51,315 bases of DNA from an uncultured Hyphomicrobiales bacterium (GCA_903932535.1 CAIZGR010000661.1:1-51315); one strand, 5' to 3'; positions 6,619 through 13,988 are shown, counted from the stretch's first letter. Made by a program: numbers and translations. Notes: generated by a model not told the origin, from the sequence alone.

Positions 6619-6912
6619 TCAGAGTTTGGGCAGGAAGTGCGCGCTGATCTTGTGGGCGCGGTCAACGACGTCGGGAGAGAACATCGTGGGGAATGTGACG
6701 GCGACGGCGGACCACGCGCAGTCTTCCTCGAACCAGTTCTCCGACTGGCTCCACTTCTTCGCGTAGGCGCGCCACGCGGCGGGGATGGCGGGGAGCATTT
6801 CGTCGGTGACGAAAATACCGCCGTGGGACGCCGTCTCGACGCTGTAAACCCCGGCGCCGATCATCTGCGCGTTCTGCGCGTGGCCCCAAGGCGTGTTGGT
6901 GATGGTGGTCAT
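6619..6912 (-). CDS. DUF7007-like protein
   Basis: A 97-residue protein. Its N-terminal TPWGHAQNAQMIGAGVYSV then TASHGGIFV matches the pattern I associate with the DUF7007 family found on phages and plasmids. AWRAYAKKWSQSENWFEEDC and a final FSPDVVDRAH segment follow. GAGGG upstream supports the ATG at 6912. The biochemical role of the family is not known to me. Its occurrence on mobile elements suggests a host-takeover or defence-interaction role. Confidence 0.65.
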   Translation of the reverse strand: MTTITNTPWGHAQNAQMIGAGVYSVETASHGGIFVTDEMLPAIPAAWRAYAKKWSQSENWFEEDCAWSAVAVTFPTMFSPDVVDRAHKISAHFLPKL

Positions 6913-6964
6913 GTGCGTGATCCTTTGAGAGAGGGAGGGGAGGGGCGCGGGGCCCCTCGTTGGT

Positions 6965-7225
6965 TCAGGCTTCGCCGCATCCGGCGGAGACGTAGGCCGC
7001 GACGGCGGCGCTATCGTCAATCGCAGGCGCGGCGACATACTGCGGCTCGCCGTAGGTCTTCGCGAACACGCGGGGCTTGGTGAAGCGCATGGCGTTGTTG
7101 AAAGCGCGGATAGCGCCTTCCTCAGTCTCGTAGCGCAGGGCGCGCTTGATTTCGGAAGTCCAAGTGGTGCCGCGCAGCCAATAGTCGGAACCGGAAGTCT
7201 TGTGAGTGACCTTGACGATGAACAT
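6965..7225 (-). CDS. Hypothetical protein, first gene after the internal leftward promoter
   Basis: An 86-residue protein starting MFIVKVTHKTSGSDYWLRGT with a beta-rich first half and a central helix (ETEEGAIRAFNNAMRF). GAGGATCG lies before the ATG. It is the first gene downstream of the promoter/operator region at 7272-7320. It resembles small phage proteins of mixed alpha/beta type, but I cannot name a family. Confidence 0.6.
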   Translation of the reverse strand: MFIVKVTHKTSGSDYWLRGTTWTSEIKRALRYETEEGAIRAFNNAMRFTKPRVFAKTYGEPQYVAAPAIDDSAAVAAYVSAGCGEA

Positions 7226-7271
7226 GGGAGCGATCCTCGGTTCTCGCGGCCCCTATTGGCCGGCACAATGA

Positions 7272-7320
7272 GGAATAAGCTAATTTAGCAGTATGTCAAT
7301 ACGCAGTGGGCTAGATTAGC
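7272..7320 (-). promoter_or_regulatory. Leftward promoter with two operator palindromes
   Basis: On the minus strand TTGACA (bases 7299-7294) is followed, after 16 bp, by TATTCC (7277-7272), a plausible -35/-10 pair. A perfect palindrome GCTAATTTAGC (7279-7289) fills the spacer. A near copy GCTAGATTAGC (7310-7320) sits upstream, with starts 31 bp apart (about three helical turns). This looks like a repressible promoter driving the genes from 7225 to 5899. Confidence 0.6.
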
Positions 7321-7443
7321 AGATTTATTTTCATGAAAGATTGAAATAGGCGCCGCCGCCAAAAGCGCGCAGGCTCACGGATCGCTTAAGAGCGTCGCTG
7401 GCGGGCATGGTCACGAGGATGAGCGATGGCAGGGGCAGGCAAG

Positions 7444-7668
7444 CTACAGCCCAGCCACGCCCTGCGGCTCGGCGGGCGAGACGCCATTGCAATGCGGCGT
7501 AAGGCGCGTGTCGATCACCACGCCGTCGGCGTCCACCCATTCGATCCACGGAAAGCCGCGACCGAGCTGGTCGTGCCGCGTAATGCGCAGCACGCCGCAT
7601 TTCTTGCACGCGCGGACGGTCTCATACACTGACGGGCGCTCTGGCGAGCACCAGCGATGGCGATTCAT
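7444..7668 (-). CDS. Hypothetical Cys-containing small protein
   Basis: A 74-residue protein starting MNRHRWCSPERPSVYETVRA. Cysteines C7, CKKC near residue 22 and one at HCNG suggest a metal-bound ribbon. Its start overlaps the stop of the gene upstream on this strand. It is followed by about 115 bases with only a poor short frame before the operator region. Confidence 0.55.
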   Translation of the reverse strand: MNRHRWCSPERPSVYETVRACKKCGVLRITRHDQLGRGFPWIEWVDADGVVIDTRLTPHCNGVSPAEPQGVAGL

Positions 7669-7928
7669 CAGAATGGCTCGCCAGCCAAACCGCAAAAGCC
7701 CACAGCCTCGTCGTGCGCCACCGACAAGCCTGTGCCGCGACGCGTGAACCTCGGCGCCTTGAACGCCTCCTCGACGAAGCGGCCGTGCCAGCGCCAGGCC
7801 GAGCACTTATCGCCGATGCAAAGGGTTTGGTGCGTCGCCACGCCGCTTGGAGGCAGGCGATTGCCGCCCAGTGACAACCGCACATGCGGGCACCAGGTGC
7901 GAGCGGCTTGGGCGAGGGTGAGTTTCAT
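7668..7928 (-). CDS. Hypothetical protein
   Basis: An 86-residue protein starting MKLTLAQAARTWCPHVRLSL, with three further cysteines and basic/aromatic residues (DKCSAWRWHGRFVEEAF). GGAGCC precedes the start. It overlaps the HNH gene by 4 bases (ATGA) and abuts the next gene, so translation is probably coupled. The pattern resembles small phage proteins with a predicted zinc site. No family is recognised. Confidence 0.6.
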   Translation of the reverse strand: MKLTLAQAARTWCPHVRLSLGGNRLPPSGVATHQTLCIGDKCSAWRWHGRFVEEAFKAPRFTRRGTGLSVAHDEAVGFCGLAGEPF

Positions 7929-8305
7929 GGCTGGGCTCCTTCGACGGCTTCATGGATCACTTCGGTATCCGTTATTGAGTGTGTGGCGTCCCAATGCCGA
8001 ATGCGATGACAATTAGAACAAAGCACTATGCATTTCGCCATTTCACGCTTTGCCTGACCGATGCTCTTCGCAAAAGAAAGATTAAGTTCCTTATCGTCGC
8101 CCATATGGTGAAATTCCAAAGCGGAATGATGAACGCAATAACCACAATCAAAGCAGCGCACCTTGAGTTTATGAGCCCGAAGCATCGCGTTGATGTTCGC
8201 GTGCATTAGACGGGCGCGCTCGTTCTGTTTCGTTCTCATGGATGGCGAGAGCTTCCACCACTCTCTCCGCCATGCTCGTGCCGCCTCTGGGTCTTTATGA
8301 GGCAT
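7925..8305 (-). CDS. HNH-type endonuclease
   Basis: A 126-residue protein. The first half is basic. CFDCGY, then LEFHHMGDDKE (about residues 65-80), then VLCSNCHRIRHW (about 101-112) give two zinc CxxC pairs around an H-H catalytic pair, typical of free-standing HNH nucleases. The ATG at 8305 removes 11 unlikely residues. It sits in a chain of overlapping small genes and its base composition is lower in GC, consistent with insertion. It is one of three HNH/endonuclease VII-type genes in the window, so homing is likely. Confidence 0.75.
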   Translation of the reverse strand: MPHKDPEAARAWRREWWKLSPSMRTKQNERARLMHANINAMLRAHKLKVRCFDCGYCVHHSALEFHHMGDDKELNLSFAKSIGQAKREMAKCIVLCSNCHRIRHWDATHSITDTEVIHEAVEGAQP

Positions 8306-8669
8306 CGACCGGATCATAGGTTGCGCGGAATATATCATCTCGGCAGGGGTACAATTCGCCCTTCACGCCCTTGATGATCCAGTCGTCGGGGCACACGATA
8401 TGGCCACCTTCGAGGGTGTCGATCCAGCCGTGATGGTGCATCGTCTTGGTGCAATGCTGGCAGGCGCGGGTGCCCGAATCGTCGGGGTTGCGGTAATAAC
8501 GGACGATGTCTCCTTCCCATTCTTTCGCTTTGCGCTCTTCTGGCGGAAATCGGCGCATCTCGCCATTCTCGAACCCGTCATGCGTCTCGCTATAATCAAG
8601 CGGATGATCGCCGTTTTTGAACCATCTCGACACCTCGATCACGACGGGTTTCTTGCGAAATTGAGCCAT
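8295..8669 (-). CDS. Conserved phage protein, FRKKPVVIE family
   Basis: A 124-residue protein starting MAQFRKKPVVIEVSRWFKNG and ending with VCPDDWIIKGVKGELYPCRD. These two blocks define a widespread small phage protein family with no known biochemical role. A central CQHCTKTMHHHGW segment could bind a metal. GGAGAACGTA lies just before the ATG. It overlaps the HNH gene start by 11 bases. The family is secure; the function is not. Confidence 0.75.
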   Translation of the reverse strand: MAQFRKKPVVIEVSRWFKNGDHPLDYSETHDGFENGEMRRFPPEERKAKEWEGDIVRYYRNPDDSGTRACQHCTKTMHHHGWIDTLEGGHIVCPDDWIIKGVKGELYPCRDDIFRATYDPVDAS

Positions 8670-8923
8670 TACGTTCTCCTGCTTTGGGGATGATCGGGTC
8701 CGTAGGTCGCCAGCACGCTCGTCGCCACCACCTGCGCTAAAGCCGCACGCAACGCAGCCACAGAGCACGTCTCCAAGCCCGCCACGTCGATGTTGTACGC
8801 AGCCTCACGCGCCACACGGCGATATGCAGGCGGCAACGCATCGAACTGCGCCATCAGCTCGTCGAGATACCGCGTGTTCACGGACGCGGCGACCCCAGCG
8901 CCGCGATTGCCTTGCGAGTTCAT
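8669..8923 (-). CDS. Hypothetical helical protein
   Basis: An 84-residue protein (MNSQGNRGAGVAASVNTRYL...). Predominantly helical, with hydrophobic heptads around LDELMAQFDALPPAYRRVAR. It overlaps its upstream neighbour by 4 bases (ATGA) and meets the next gene at a single base. No motif assigns a role. Confidence 0.55.
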   Translation of the reverse strand: MNSQGNRGAGVAASVNTRYLDELMAQFDALPPAYRRVAREAAYNIDVAGLETCSVAALRAALAQVVATSVLATYGPDHPQSRRT

Positions 8924-9114
8924 TGCAGTCGCTTCTCCATCGCTGCAGTCTCAAGCAACCTACGCACCTCATCGGTTGTCAACTCCACCGGGATTTCTAT
9001 GAACCGGCGAAACGGGTGATGCTGGCGAAAGGTTATCATTTCCGTGCGCACGGTGTCTTGCGCGGCATCGTACTGCGAGACCGCTTGGATTGGCTGCTTG
9101 CGGGATGATTTCAT
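8920..9114 (-). CDS. Hypothetical small protein
   Basis: A 64-residue protein (MKSSRKQPIQAVSQYDAAQD...) with a final helix TDEVRRLLETAAMEKRL. It is coupled to the following gene by an ATGA overlap. It is too short for family assignment, but the tight overlaps argue that it is translated. Confidence 0.5.
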   Translation of the reverse strand: MKSSRKQPIQAVSQYDAAQDTVRTEMITFRQHHPFRRFIEIPVELTTDEVRRLLETAAMEKRLQ

Positions 9115-9120
9115 ATCGAC

Positions 9121-9405
9121 TCACACATCGTCAGGTTTCCTTGCTCTCGCTTCCGAGCGCCGCCAAGCCCGTTCGATAAACCGCTTTCGAGCCGCCTCCC
9201 ACGAGAACCCATCAGGCGTGTGTCGGCGGATCGTGCTCACGTCCACACCACCAAACCGCGCCGCCTCTGTCCATGTCATCGCGCCGCGCAAATACCAGCG
9301 CATCGCACGCTCAAACCGAGCCTTGTCCACACATCGCTTCAATGCCCGGTCAACCGTGCAATATAATGAGCGCCAACGTGGGCAATAACCCAGCCCGAAA
9401 GTCAA
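9121..9405 (-). CDS. Predicted helix-turn-helix protein, first gene of the leftward operon
   Basis: A 94-residue basic protein. MTWTEAARFGGVDVSTIRRH (about residues 43-62) is a resolvase-type helix-turn-helix followed by a basic tail. The only long-frame start is TTG at 9405, so the true start may be internal. It heads the chain of overlapping minus-strand genes, divergent from the terminase small subunit candidate at 9508. A regulatory role at this divergent junction is plausible. Confidence 0.55.
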   Translation of the reverse strand: MTFGLGYCPRWRSLYCTVDRALKRCVDKARFERAMRWYLRGAMTWTEAARFGGVDVSTIRRHTPDGFSWEAARKRFIERAWRRSEARARKPDDV

Positions 9406-9507
9406 TGTTTCCCCAGCAATCTGTATAGGAAAACCCTCGCGCGCGGCTTACATCCACTGCGCTATCCCATTATCACCACCAAACCGCCATCTCAGGACAC
9501 GCACGTC

Positions 9508-10104
9508 ATGGCCCGCAAACCCAGCCCAAAGCCAAAACACGTCGCCCATTCCCGCCCAGCGAAGCCTAAATCCGACAGGCCGCTCTCAGCCTCCCACACG
9601 CCGCTGGAAGAACTCGACAAACTCCGTGCGACATTCCAATCCGCCGTCGCGCCATACGTCCCCGAGAAGCTACCTTCCAAACCACGGAACTCGTACAATT
9701 CAGACATCTGCGAGATCGTAATCGCCAAAGCAGAACTCGGACACACACTCGGAGCAACATGCGCCTTCATCGGATGCTCAAGAACAAGCCTGCACGATTG
9801 GGCGGCTTCTCACCCCGAACTCGCGAATGCGGTCGCGCGCGCGAAAATCATCCGCCAGCAGTTCTACGAAGGCCACTTGATCGACATCGCCAGGCGCGGT
9901 GGCGACAGCACGAGGATGAGCGCGATCAAGCTGGCGCTCCTGAACGTGGCCGGCGAGGACTGGAAAGAGCGGCTCACGGCCGAGCACAACGTGACGTTCA
10001 ACCTCGGCGACCTGATCAAGCAGTCGATGCAGCTCGAAGCCAAAACGATCGAGGGACAGGTGATTGAGCCGAGCAAGTCTGATGATGGCGAGACACTGGA
10101 CTAG
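9508..10104 (+). CDS. Terminase small subunit candidate
   Basis: A 198-residue protein. A basic Pro/Lys-rich N-terminus precedes a helix-turn-helix (about residues 73-98: KAELGHTLGATCAFIGCSRT then SLHDWAASHP). A helical middle (EGHLIDIARRGGDSTRMSAI) and an acidic end follow. This is the usual order in phage small terminases, which recognise the packaging site. The large subunit lies 5.3 kb downstream, an unusually wide separation. A generic DNA-binding protein is the alternative. Confidence 0.6.
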   Translation: MARKPSPKPKHVAHSRPAKPKSDRPLSASHTPLEELDKLRATFQSAVAPYVPEKLPSKPRNSYNSDICEIVIAKAELGHTLGATCAFIGCSRTSLHDWAASHPELANAVARAKIIRQQFYEGHLIDIARRGGDSTRMSAIKLALLNVAGEDWKERLTAEHNVTFNLGDLIKQSMQLEAKTIEGQVIEPSKSDDGETLD

Positions 10105-10304
10105 GCCCTAAAGTCCATCTCAACATCTAGTGGGTCGGTCGCTCGGTCCGGCCTCGACGCGATCCGGTCCCCCACCCCTTCGATCCATGCGCCCAGCGAT
10201 CCATATGGGCGACTTGGGGGGTCGGGGCGGCGCCCGCCCCGCCCGCGATATGGACACCCCCCGTATCTGCGTGATATTTTTTCAGGGGATTTTTGGAGGA
10301 TGCG
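10105..10304. other. 200-bp noncoding region after the terminase small subunit candidate
   Basis: No convincing gene. It contains close repeats of CGGTC/CGGTCC (10134-10170), GGGGCGG...CCGCCCC arms near 10224-10240, and at 10276-10294 the element ATTTTTTCAGGGGATTTTT that recurs at 10544. Its position beside a small terminase gene makes it a candidate packaging (pac/cos) region. That is inference only. Confidence 0.35.
10276..10294 (+). promoter_or_regulatory. 19-bp leader element, copy 1
   Basis: ATTTTTTCAGGGGATTTTT sits directly before GGAGG and an ATG at 10305. A second copy with 18 of 19 bases identical occurs at 10544-10562 in the same position relative to the next gene. Conservation in two leaders implies a shared translational or transcriptional control site. 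Confidence 0.5.
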
Positions 10305-10478
10305 ATGGGTGTGAAGAGGTTTGAGACGCACGGAAATAGCACTCGCGGTGTTTTGAGGTTTGTGACTGCGCACGATTTAAATTCGCATGGGTGGCTGCAT
10401 CGTTATTGCGAGTGTGAGCAATGTCGCGCCATCGAGAGTCCGATGCTGACGGCCGAGCAGATTGCTCGCACCGCTTAA
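10305..10478 (+). CDS. Small Cys-rich hypothetical protein
   Basis: A 57-residue protein starting MGVKRFETHG. GGAGG lies 5 bases before the ATG, preferred over the in-frame upstream start at 10293. CECEQCRAIE in the middle supplies three clustered cysteines. It follows the first 19-bp leader element. Function unknown. Confidence 0.55.
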   Translation: MGVKRFETHGNSTRGVLRFVTAHDLNSHGWLHRYCECEQCRAIESPMLTAEQIARTA

Positions 10479-10543
10479 GTTGCGAATGGATCACCGGATA
10501 TTCTGCCGCGCGCGCCGGAGTAAATTCTCCACCCCTATGCTAA

Positions 10544-10562
10544 ATTTTTTCAGGGAATTTTT
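10544..10562 (+). promoter_or_regulatory. 19-bp leader element, copy 2
   Basis: ATTTTTTCAGGGAATTTTT differs from the copy at 10276 by one base and again immediately precedes an AGGAGG ribosome-binding site (ATG at 10575). Confidence 0.5.
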
Positions 10563-10574
10563 CAGGAGGTTGAT

Positions 10575-10871
10575 ATGCGCGACGGCACGACGGTCCTGTG
10601 CATAGGCGGGCCGGCAGACGGTCGGCGTGTTCCGTACACGCAGGCGACGATGATATGGGGGGAGCCGCGCGTGTCGGAGTTCCCTACGGGGTTGGATTGG
10701 CCGCGTCAGGGGTTGGAGATGACGACGTTGCGAGCGATTTATCGGCACGCGACGTTGACGATGCAGCGCGAGAATGGCCGGGTGGAGGCGTTTGATTTTT
10801 ACCTGATCGACGGGCTGCAGCGCGACGACGTGCTCTATGCGCTGACGCAGGGCTATCGGAGGACCGCGTGA
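10575..10871 (+). CDS. Hypothetical protein
   Basis: A 98-residue protein starting MRDGTTVLCIGGPADGRRVP. The GGPADG turn with flanking beta-like segments (ATLTMQREN, VEAFDFYLIDG) is common in small phage accessory proteins. It has a strong AGGAGG and overlaps the next gene by 4 bases. It belongs to the accessory block between the terminase subunits. Function unknown. Confidence 0.6.
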   Translation: MRDGTTVLCIGGPADGRRVPYTQATMIWGEPRVSEFPTGLDWPRQGLEMTTLRAIYRHATLTMQRENGRVEAFDFYLIDGLQRDDVLYALTQGYRRTA

Positions 10872-11353
10872 GCGACATCCCGCACGGATACCCGACGATG
10901 GACGATTGGTTCGCGCGGATAGGACCGCAGGCGCGGCGCGAATTTGTCGCGGCGGGGCTTCGGCTGGCTGCGCGATACGATTCGGTGGACGCAAACGGAG
11001 AACCCCACGAGCGGTTTTCCGGCATTTGGGGCGGCGGTCCTGTCGTTAAAATCAGCCCCGCGCCGATCCAATTTTTTGTCGGCCAGCATCTGTCGGGGCG
11101 GACGGCTTACCTTCGTGTGGTCGATCTTGGCGACGTGATCCCTGGCTTGGATGACGCTGGCAACATGTTCGAGGCTTACACGACGTTATTCAGCATTGAC
11201 GGTGGCTTGTGGGGCGAGATCGTTGTTGATCGGGCGCTGTGCGAGCGGAGCGGCAATCCCGAGAATTATCGCGGGCTGGAGATGTTCAAGCGGCTAGCTG
11301 ACGCGGGGCTCGACGTGACGTCGCTGCGCTCGCGGGATGGAAGCACGCTGTGA
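10868..11353 (+). CDS. Hypothetical protein
   Basis: A 161-residue protein. The N-terminal YPTMDDWFARIGPQARREFV is helical and the remainder is mixed (RFSGIWGGGPVVKISPAPIQ, FKRLADAGLDVTSLRS). It overlaps both neighbours by 4 bases, giving a coupled cluster 10575-11583. No family motif is recognised. Confidence 0.6.
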   Translation: MSDIPHGYPTMDDWFARIGPQARREFVAAGLRLAARYDSVDANGEPHERFSGIWGGGPVVKISPAPIQFFVGQHLSGRTAYLRVVDLGDVIPGLDDAGNMFEAYTTLFSIDGGLWGEIVVDRALCERSGNPENYRGLEMFKRLADAGLDVTSLRSRDGSTL

Positions 11354-11583
11354 TCTGGCTCGCGCTGGTCCCGGTGTTTGTGGCCGGCTTTTGGTGGGGC
11401 TGGCGGTCTGCGTTTGCGGAGTTGCGGTCTGCTCGCGATTACGAGGCGAAGGCTTTGGTGCTGGCTTGGGCGGAGAGCGGCGGATTTGCTGCGACACATG
11501 GGGCCGGAGGGTCGCCTGACGCGATTGCGGACGATTTCATAAAATATACGTGGAAGTGCGGCTGGAAGCTGGTGAGGTTGTGA
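11350..11583 (+). CDS. Membrane-anchored hypothetical protein
   Basis: A 77-residue protein beginning with GTG. IWLALVPVFVAGFWWGWRSA forms one N-terminal membrane segment. A cytoplasmic or periplasmic helix rich in Ala/Glu follows. It overlaps the preceding gene by 4 bases. It could be a holin-like or accessory membrane protein, but only one segment is seen and no lysin is adjacent. Confidence 0.5.
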   Translation: MIWLALVPVFVAGFWWGWRSAFAELRSARDYEAKALVLAWAESGGFAATHGAGGSPDAIADDFIKYTWKCGWKLVRL

Positions 11584-11591
11584 TGAGCTAG

Positions 11592-11846
11592 ATGAGAAGG
11601 CGCGTGGCTATCGCGATAGGCCGACGCTTCCGCGATCCCAAGGCCGCGCCGAATGACGATGCTTTGGCCGCGCTGTTCGATCTGGCGGCGGGAGACGCCA
11701 TCGCTGCGATGCGCGAGCCGACCGATGCGATGGCCGCCAGAGGACACGGCGCCGGCTGGCACGGCGGTATTGAGGGCGACCCGGAACCGGAGGCGGAAGC
11801 CGCTGCAAGTCTCTGGCGCGCGATGATCGACGCGGCCTTGCGCTGA
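11592..11846 (+). CDS. Hypothetical acidic protein
   Basis: An 84-residue protein starting MRRRVAIAIGRRFRDPKAAP. The centre is helical (DALAALFDLAAGDAIAAM) and the C-terminus acidic (EGDPEPEAEAAASLW). It lies in the accessory block, and the stretch after it (11847-12001) carries no convincing gene. Translation is plausible but the ribosome-binding site is weak. Confidence 0.4.
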   Translation: MRRRVAIAIGRRFRDPKAAPNDDALAALFDLAAGDAIAAMREPTDAMAARGHGAGWHGGIEGDPEPEAEAAASLWRAMIDAALR

Positions 11847-12001
11847 ACCTGCCGTTTGTGCGATTCCGCGAGTGGATGCGCGGCGGCGTGGAAGGACACG
11901 CACGACACGCCCTCAAGGTTGCGGCGGGGATAGGGGACAGAATACCCGCTATAGCCGGTATCAAGCCCGGTCCGCGCATCCACCACCCCCAGGAGAGCGA
12001 C

Positions 12002-12340
12002 ATGAGCAATTCCGACGACGCCATCGAGCGCGAGATTGTGGAGAAGGGCAAGACGGCGCCGCGCATCACGCCGCAGATGCTCGAAGATCAGGTGATGACC
12101 GAGTATTGGGGGCGCGCGAGCGACCTGTTCAGTCAGGCCCCGGCCCAGAAGGCGCTCGAATGCCTGACAATCTGCGTCATCACCACGAAGAACGGCTTCA
12201 CCCTGACCGGAACGAGCGCGTGCGCCTCGCCCGAAAACTATGACGCGGAACTTGGCCGCAAGATCGCCCGCGCCAAGGCCATCGAGCAGCTGTGGCCCTT
12301 GATGGGATACGAATTGAAATCGAAACTAAACGCCGTCTGA
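12002..12340 (+). CDS. N4 Gp49/Sf6 Gp66 family protein
   Basis: A 112-residue protein. PRITPQMLEDQV, CVITTKNGFTLTGTSACASP then ENYDAELGRKIARAKAIEQLWPL matches the N4 gp49/Sf6 gp66 family block for block. CCAGGAGAGCGAC precedes the ATG at 12002, so the longer frame from 11858 is rejected. The family is widespread in phages and encoded among early accessory genes. Its biochemical role is not established. Confidence 0.85.
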   Translation: MSNSDDAIEREIVEKGKTAPRITPQMLEDQVMTEYWGRASDLFSQAPAQKALECLTICVITTKNGFTLTGTSACASPENYDAELGRKIARAKAIEQLWPLMGYELKSKLNAV

Positions 12341-12366
12341 TCCACACCCAGGAGAGCGAGGCTCCC

Positions 12367-12588
12367 ATGTTCTTCCTGCTGTTTTTGGTGATCGTCGGCG
12401 GCCTTCTGGGTGGCCTGCATTGGCTGGCGGCGGAGGTCGAGCGGCGACGGCAGGCGAAAGCTGAGTTGTCGGCCCCACCGCCCCCACCGACCGCGCTGGA
12501 CGACGTTTACGCGGCGCTCGACGAGAAGTTCGCCCCACACGCGCACCGAGCGGCGAAGCGCAAACACCGCACGCACCACGACACCTGA
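12367..12588 (+). CDS. Single-pass membrane protein
   Basis: A 73-residue protein starting MFFLLFLVIVGGLLGGLHWL, a single N-terminal membrane span. A basic helix (AEVERRRQAKAEL), a Pro run and a His/Arg/Lys-rich tail follow. CAGGAGAGCGAGG precedes it, repeating the leader of the gene upstream. It is the last gene before a strong terminator. An i-spanin-like role is possible from topology but unsupported. Confidence 0.55.
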   Translation: MFFLLFLVIVGGLLGGLHWLAAEVERRRQAKAELSAPPPPPTALDDVYAALDEKFAPHAHRAAKRKHRTHHDT

Positions 12589-12596
12589 AAAATTTA

Positions 12597-12624
12597 AGCC
12601 CCGGCCTGACATCCGGGGCTTTTT
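12597..12624 (+). terminator. Intrinsic terminator
   Basis: AGCCCCGG (12597-12604) and CCGGGGCT (12613-12620) form a perfect 8-bp GC-rich stem with an 8-nt loop, followed by TTTT. It closes the accessory transcript ending at 12588. Confidence 0.85.
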
Positions 12625-12629
12625 AGGGC

Positions 12630-12659
12630 TTGACCGTGTTACCTTTATACACACATATG
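12630..12659 (+). promoter_or_regulatory. Promoter of the resolvase unit
   Basis: TTGACC (12630-12635) is followed by an ACATAT/CATATG -10-like segment 17-18 bp downstream, just after a terminator and before the ATG at 12665. An independent terminator-promoter pair marks the genes from 12665 as a separate, possibly lysogenically expressed, unit. Confidence 0.5.
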
Positions 12660-12664
12660 GAAGG

Positions 12665-12880
12665 ATGAAGCGTGTGGTTGTCGAGATTGTCGGGACGAAC
12701 GGCATCGTGCGCAGGCTGTGGGAAATCGACGGCGACGTGTTCCGCTTGGCGCTGGTCCACAACGGCGGCGACATCAAAAAAACCGCTGCGGCTCTCAACG
12801 TGTCCCGAAAGACTGTTCACAGCAAGATCAATTCCCACGAAATCGACATCGAGCAAATCAGGAAGGACGCACAGCGATGA
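12665..12880 (+). CDS. Fis-type helix-turn-helix regulator
   Basis: A 71-residue protein. GGDIKKTAAALNVSRKTVHS then KI (about residues 34-55) is a Fis/NtrC-type helix-turn-helix. Upstream is a short beta-like segment KRVVVEIVGTNGIVRRLWEI. GGAAGG lies before the ATG. It is the first gene after the terminator-promoter pair and overlaps the next gene by ATGA. It probably regulates its own unit or assists site-specific recombination as Fis does. The second idea is inference from the nearby resolvase. Confidence 0.65.
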   Translation: MKRVVVEIVGTNGIVRRLWEIDGDVFRLALVHNGGDIKKTAAALNVSRKTVHSKINSHEIDIEQIRKDAQR

Positions 12881-13341
12881 GTAAGACACTCGACGGATAT
12901 TTTGCTGATTGGGAGGGTAGCGCCTTCGGGTTTGGGTACGGAACCGGCGAAGAACACGTCCTGCCAGCGGTGAAAAAGTTTTTTGCCTGCATCGATGTGA
13001 ATCGCGACGCCGATACTCCGCATGGCTACGATTACAAGGTGCTAGAACGGGAATTGACGCCGCCAATCGCATGGCTGCTCATCAATCGCTTTTGCAAGCA
13101 CGACGTCGACATCATCGAATATGGTTCGTCGCCTCGTTACGGCTGGCTCGAAGATCACGGCATGAGGCTCAAAGCCTACATCGACAGCAAAACGGTCGAG
13201 GAATTGGTCGAAATCGTCACCGACCAAGCGTTGCGCGAGGACGTTTGTTATCCCGACGCCTGCAATTGCGGCCCGACCGGCTATCAGGAAGGCGTGAAGT
13301 GTCAAAATCCATTTTGGCCGCGAAGGGAATCGGGGAAATGA
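12877..13341 (+). CDS. Hypothetical protein
   Basis: A 154-residue protein starting MSKTLDGYFADWEGSAFGFG. It has conserved-looking blocks (GTGEEHVLPAVKKFFACI, LTPPIAWLLINRFCKHDVDI) and a C-terminal cysteine cluster (CYPDACNCGPTG...KCQNP) that could bind zinc. It is flanked by 4-base overlaps with a Fis-like gene and a serine resolvase. I do not recognise the family. Confidence 0.6.
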   Translation: MSKTLDGYFADWEGSAFGFGYGTGEEHVLPAVKKFFACIDVNRDADTPHGYDYKVLERELTPPIAWLLINRFCKHDVDIIEYGSSPRYGWLEDHGMRLKAYIDSKTVEELVEIVTDQALREDVCYPDACNCGPTGYQEGVKCQNPFWPRRESGK

Positions 13342-13988
13342 GACTGATCGGCTACGCCCGCACTTCGACCATCGAGCAGGAAGCGGGGCTCGAAGCGCAA
13401 ATCCGCGACCTTACGAGCGCCGGTTGCGATGTCATTTACAACGAACAGGTGTCGTCAGTCGGCGAGCGCCCCGAGTTCGAAGCCGCGCTCGCTGATTTGC
13501 AGCCGGGCGACACTTTGGTCGTCACAAAGATGGACCGGCTCGCCCGATCGCTCGCCGGTTTGCTCAATCTTGTGGAAAACTTCAACAAATCTAACCGGGC
13601 TCTGCGCATCCTGAACATGGGCGGCGACATGGTCGACACGCGGTCTGCGACCGGGCGCTTGATGCTCTCGATGTTGGGCAGTTTCGCTCAGTTTGAGCGC
13701 GAAATCATGCTGGAGCGCCAGCGCGACGGCATCGCCAAGGCCCAGGCCGAAGGCAAATACCGGGGTGCGAAGCCGACGGCGTCGCTGAAATCGGCCGAAG
13801 TGCGCGAGATGCACGCGAGCGGGTGGACGAACGTCGACATCGCCCGCGTTCTGGGCATGTCAACGAAGACCGTGTACCGGATTTTGACGGAAAACGGGGT
13901 TAGGCATGATCGAATTTTGGTTCGCGAGCCTGCTGGTCGCGTTTCTCGTCGGTCGAACGCTCCGCAAGAGATCAGATCGGCAGGGTGA
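13338..13988 (+). CDS. Small serine recombinase (resolvase/invertase family)
   Basis: A 216-residue protein. The catalytic domain starts RLIGYARTSTIEQ with R8 and nucleophile S10, includes MDRLARSLAGLL, and ends in the long E helix (SFAQFEREIMLERQRDGIAK). A C-terminal Hin-like helix-turn-helix is GWTNVDIARVLGMSTKTVYR. At this size it belongs with Tn3 resolvases and DNA invertases, not large serine integrases. It might resolve multimers, invert a segment, or be cargo. No paired inverted sites were found by eye. Its last codons overlap a small frame at 13906. Confidence 0.85.
   Translation: MRLIGYARTSTIEQEAGLEAQIRDLTSAGCDVIYNEQVSSVGERPEFEAALADLQPGDTLVVTKMDRLARSLAGLLNLVENFNKSNRALRILNMGGDMVDTRSATGRLMLSMLGSFAQFEREIMLERQRDGIAKAQAEGKYRGAKPTASLKSAEVREMHASGWTNVDIARVLGMSTKTVYRILTENGVRHDRILVREPAGRVSRRSNAPQEIRSAG

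Noticed and set aside
7331..7405. Short minus-strand frame before the 7279-7320 operators
   Set aside because: About 25 residues from ATG with no ribosome-binding site and no features; left as intergenic.
13338..13988. Phage integrase
   Set aside because: At 216 residues with a Hin-like C-terminal helix-turn-helix it is a small resolvase/invertase. Large serine integrases are over 450 residues and no tyrosine recombinase is present.
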